IMG/VR virus record: IMGVR_UViG_3300027777_000023
Location: 1-64,000 of that record
Direction: 5' to 3' (one strand)
Origin: a virus
DNA length: 64,000 nt
A program made the translations under genes and the position numbers. This document shows, in pieces, positions 62,630 through 64,000 of this stretch (the first letter of the stretch is position 1; each line of letters starts with the position of its first letter). Under the pieces are notes generated by a model that saw nothing but the letters and a program-made list of their open reading frames with translations, did no database searches and was not told the DNA's origin.

Positions 62630-63153
62630 CCATAACAGCTGAAGAGTTTACACGCGTATACAAAAGGTATTACCGTGTTCTCTTAAAAAATACTACCAGA
62701 CAGCTGAACAATCCAGACGAAGCTGCGGATGTTGTGCAGGACGTGTTTAAGGCATTGTTAAATCACCCAGACTACAGCAAACTTGAAAAAAATATTATGG
62801 GCTGGCTCACAACCTGCTGCAAAAACAAATGCTCCAATCTTGTGCATCGAGCAAAAACAAAAGCTAGATGCGCCAGTGCTCTTATGCGCGGATTAAACGT
62901 TTTTGCAGAAGAACCCAACCCGTTCGAGTACGCCTGTTTGCAGGAGCGAAACAATGAGTTACTGGAGACTATGGCTGACCTGAGCACTGCACAAGCAAAT
63001 GGGCTGCGTATGTATTATTTCAAACACATGACATATGAAGCCATCAGTGCGCAAACCAGAAAAAGCATAACAGCCGTGAGCACCCTACTAGAACGAGCAC
63101 GCAAAAAAATGAAGGTAAGACTGAAGGCACAAATACATGAGTTCCAATATTAA
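62626..63153 (+). CDS. ECF-like sigma factor, 175 aa
   Basis: Region 2: a helix with NPDEAADVVQDVFKALLNHP, then KNIMGWLTTCCKNKCSN. Region 4: LSTAQANGLRMYYFKHMTYEAISAQTRKSITAVSTLLERARKKMK with the recognition helix. This is the short two-domain ECF pattern, although the DNA contacts cannot be read here. Translation is coupled to the helicase. It overlaps the polymerase by 17 bases. It could drive middle or late phage promoters. Confidence 0.7.
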   Translation: MTITAEEFTRVYKRYYRVLLKNTTRQLNNPDEAADVVQDVFKALLNHPDYSKLEKNIMGWLTTCCKNKCSNLVHRAKTKARCASALMRGLNVFAEEPNPFEYACLQERNNELLETMADLSTAQANGLRMYYFKHMTYEAISAQTRKSITAVSTLLERARKKMKVRLKAQIHEFQY

Positions 63154-64000
63154 ATTAAAGATAGCTACACCTGTGGCTGAAGGATGTAAACCCGAGTTAC
63201 TCATCATATTCAGTCATCCAAACAAAGAAGACCTAGAGGCTAGAAAATTTGGTGTGGCCGGCTTTGCTACAACAGAAGTAAAGGCTGGACTAGCTGCTGC
63301 AGGTATACCCCTAGAAAAAGTGCATTTTACCGCTATGGTAAAGCACGGAATAGGCAGCAAAAGCAAGCCAAGTGCAGAAGACATTGAAGAGTTTGCACAA
63401 GAACTAGATAACGAGATAGAACAGATCAAGCCAAAGCTGATCATGCCTTTGGGTGCAGAGGTGTTTAAAAGGATAATGAAAGCTAACACAAAGATGGGCG
63501 ACTATCTTGGTGAGATCATTGATACCTCATACGGCAAAGCACTAGCAAACTACTCGCCAGGTATGATTGTAGCTATGGACCCTACAAAGCGTCCAGAGTT
63601 TAGAGATGTGTTTCTTCTCGCAAAGCGCGCACTAGACAACAATCTGAACTATGATAAATATCGATATATATTGGTAGATGATCCTGAAGTAAATAAAGCG
63701 ATACTTGAGAAGTATATCGAGCAGGAGAAATTTGACATTGGTTATGACGCTGAATGGTATACGGAGACCAAGTGGACAGATGATGAGGTAATGTATGAGT
63801 TTCAGTATAGTTGTGAAAAAGATGTAGCAATCATACTGAATATTAGTAAAGACGGCGTATCAGAGAATCGTGAGTTACTGGATACGATGAAGCTATTGCT
63901 AGAGCACCCAAAAGCTCGGCGTATGGGTTGGAATATCCGTGTGGACGATCTTCGACTTAGGCACAGAGGATTCGACCTACCAGACGAGACGCTGGCTTTC
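63137..64000 (+). CDS. Family A DNA polymerase, N-terminal part with UDG-like and 3'-5' exonuclease domains
   Basis: Runs off the window after 288 codons. Residues 15-150 read PELLIIFSHPNKED, FGVAGFATTEVKAGLAAAG and KPKLIMPLGAEVFKRIM, which resembles the uracil-DNA-glycosylase-fold domain fused to SPO1-type phage DNA polymerases. YDAEW (about 201) is exonuclease motif I with D-x-E, and GWNIRVDDLRL (about 266) fits motif II. The polymerase domain itself is outside. ATG overlaps the sigma gene by 17 bases. Confidence 0.72.
   Translation, partial: MSSNIKLKIATPVAEGCKPELLIIFSHPNKEDLEARKFGVAGFATTEVKAGLAAAGIPLEKVHFTAMVKHGIGSKSKPSAEDIEEFAQELDNEIEQIKPKLIMPLGAEVFKRIMKANTKMGDYLGEIIDTSYGKALANYSPGMIVAMDPTKRPEFRDVFLLAKRALDNNLNYDKYRYILVDDPEVNKAILEKYIEQEKFDIGYDAEWYTETKWTDDEVMYEFQYSCEKDVAIILNISKDGVSENRELLDTMKLLLEHPKARRMGWNIRVDDLRLRHRGFDLPDETLAF

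Overview
This window is part of a large tailed bacteriophage genome, most likely a contractile-tail (myovirus-type) phage. It carries a Baseplate_J/gp6-like wedge protein, a gp25-like protein, a large terminase, a Mre11/Rad50-like (gp47/gp46) recombination pair, a UvsW-like SF2 helicase, a DnaB-like helicase, a TOPRIM primase and the start of a family A DNA polymerase. Coding density is very high: most stops and starts overlap or are a few bases apart, and no gene-free stretch exceeds 300 bases outside the RNA locus. The host cannot be named from the sequence. An RlpA-like wall enzyme with a signal peptide hints at a Gram-negative host.

Layout. (1) 1-9864: end of a putative tape-measure protein and a baseplate block, with a sigma-factor-like gene inside it. 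(2) 9889-31728: receptor-binding or tail-fibre type virion proteins. Two giant Fn3-repeat ORFs (3068 and 1689 aa) lie in the same frame and are separated only by tandem stops. Five proteins around them share an N-terminal domain. (3) 31729-32585: an RNA locus with a structured leader, a phage tmRNA with a 31-residue tag, and a tRNA-Ile2(CAU) split by an Azoarcus-like group I intron. (4) 32543-34467: minus-strand HNH endonuclease and an unknown gene. (5) 34486-40013: unknown genes, an AAA+ ATPase and a minus-strand terminase. (6) 40032-46110: an operon encoding an AT-hook protein, a Ycf46-like AAA+ ATPase whose Walker A motif is interrupted by a group I intron with a LAGLIDADG endonuclease, and DUF3150-, DUF1257(Ycf35)- and DUF2997-like proteins. 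(7) 46165-55108: many small accessory genes (WGR-like, tyrosine-phosphatase-like, zinc-binding, several paralog pairs), Mre11-like and UV-damage endonuclease. (8) 55090-64000: Rad50-like ATPase, helicase, RlpA-like enzyme, primase, DnaB-like helicase, ECF-like sigma factor, DNA polymerase.

Expression. Shine-Dalgarno sequences are rare. At several operon heads a sigma70-type -10 box (TATAAT or close) ends only 5-10 bases before the ATG, often with a -35 match at 16-17 bp spacing. This implies leaderless or nearly leaderless mRNAs. Inside operons, starts overlap upstream stops (ATGA or TAATG), which suits translational coupling.

The most unusual items are the intron-split tRNA-Ile2 next to a tmRNA with a duplicated degron-like tag, the intron-split Ycf46-like ATPase in a DUF3150/DUF1257/DUF2997 module of no assigned function, the split giant Fn3 protein and the leaderless promoter design.
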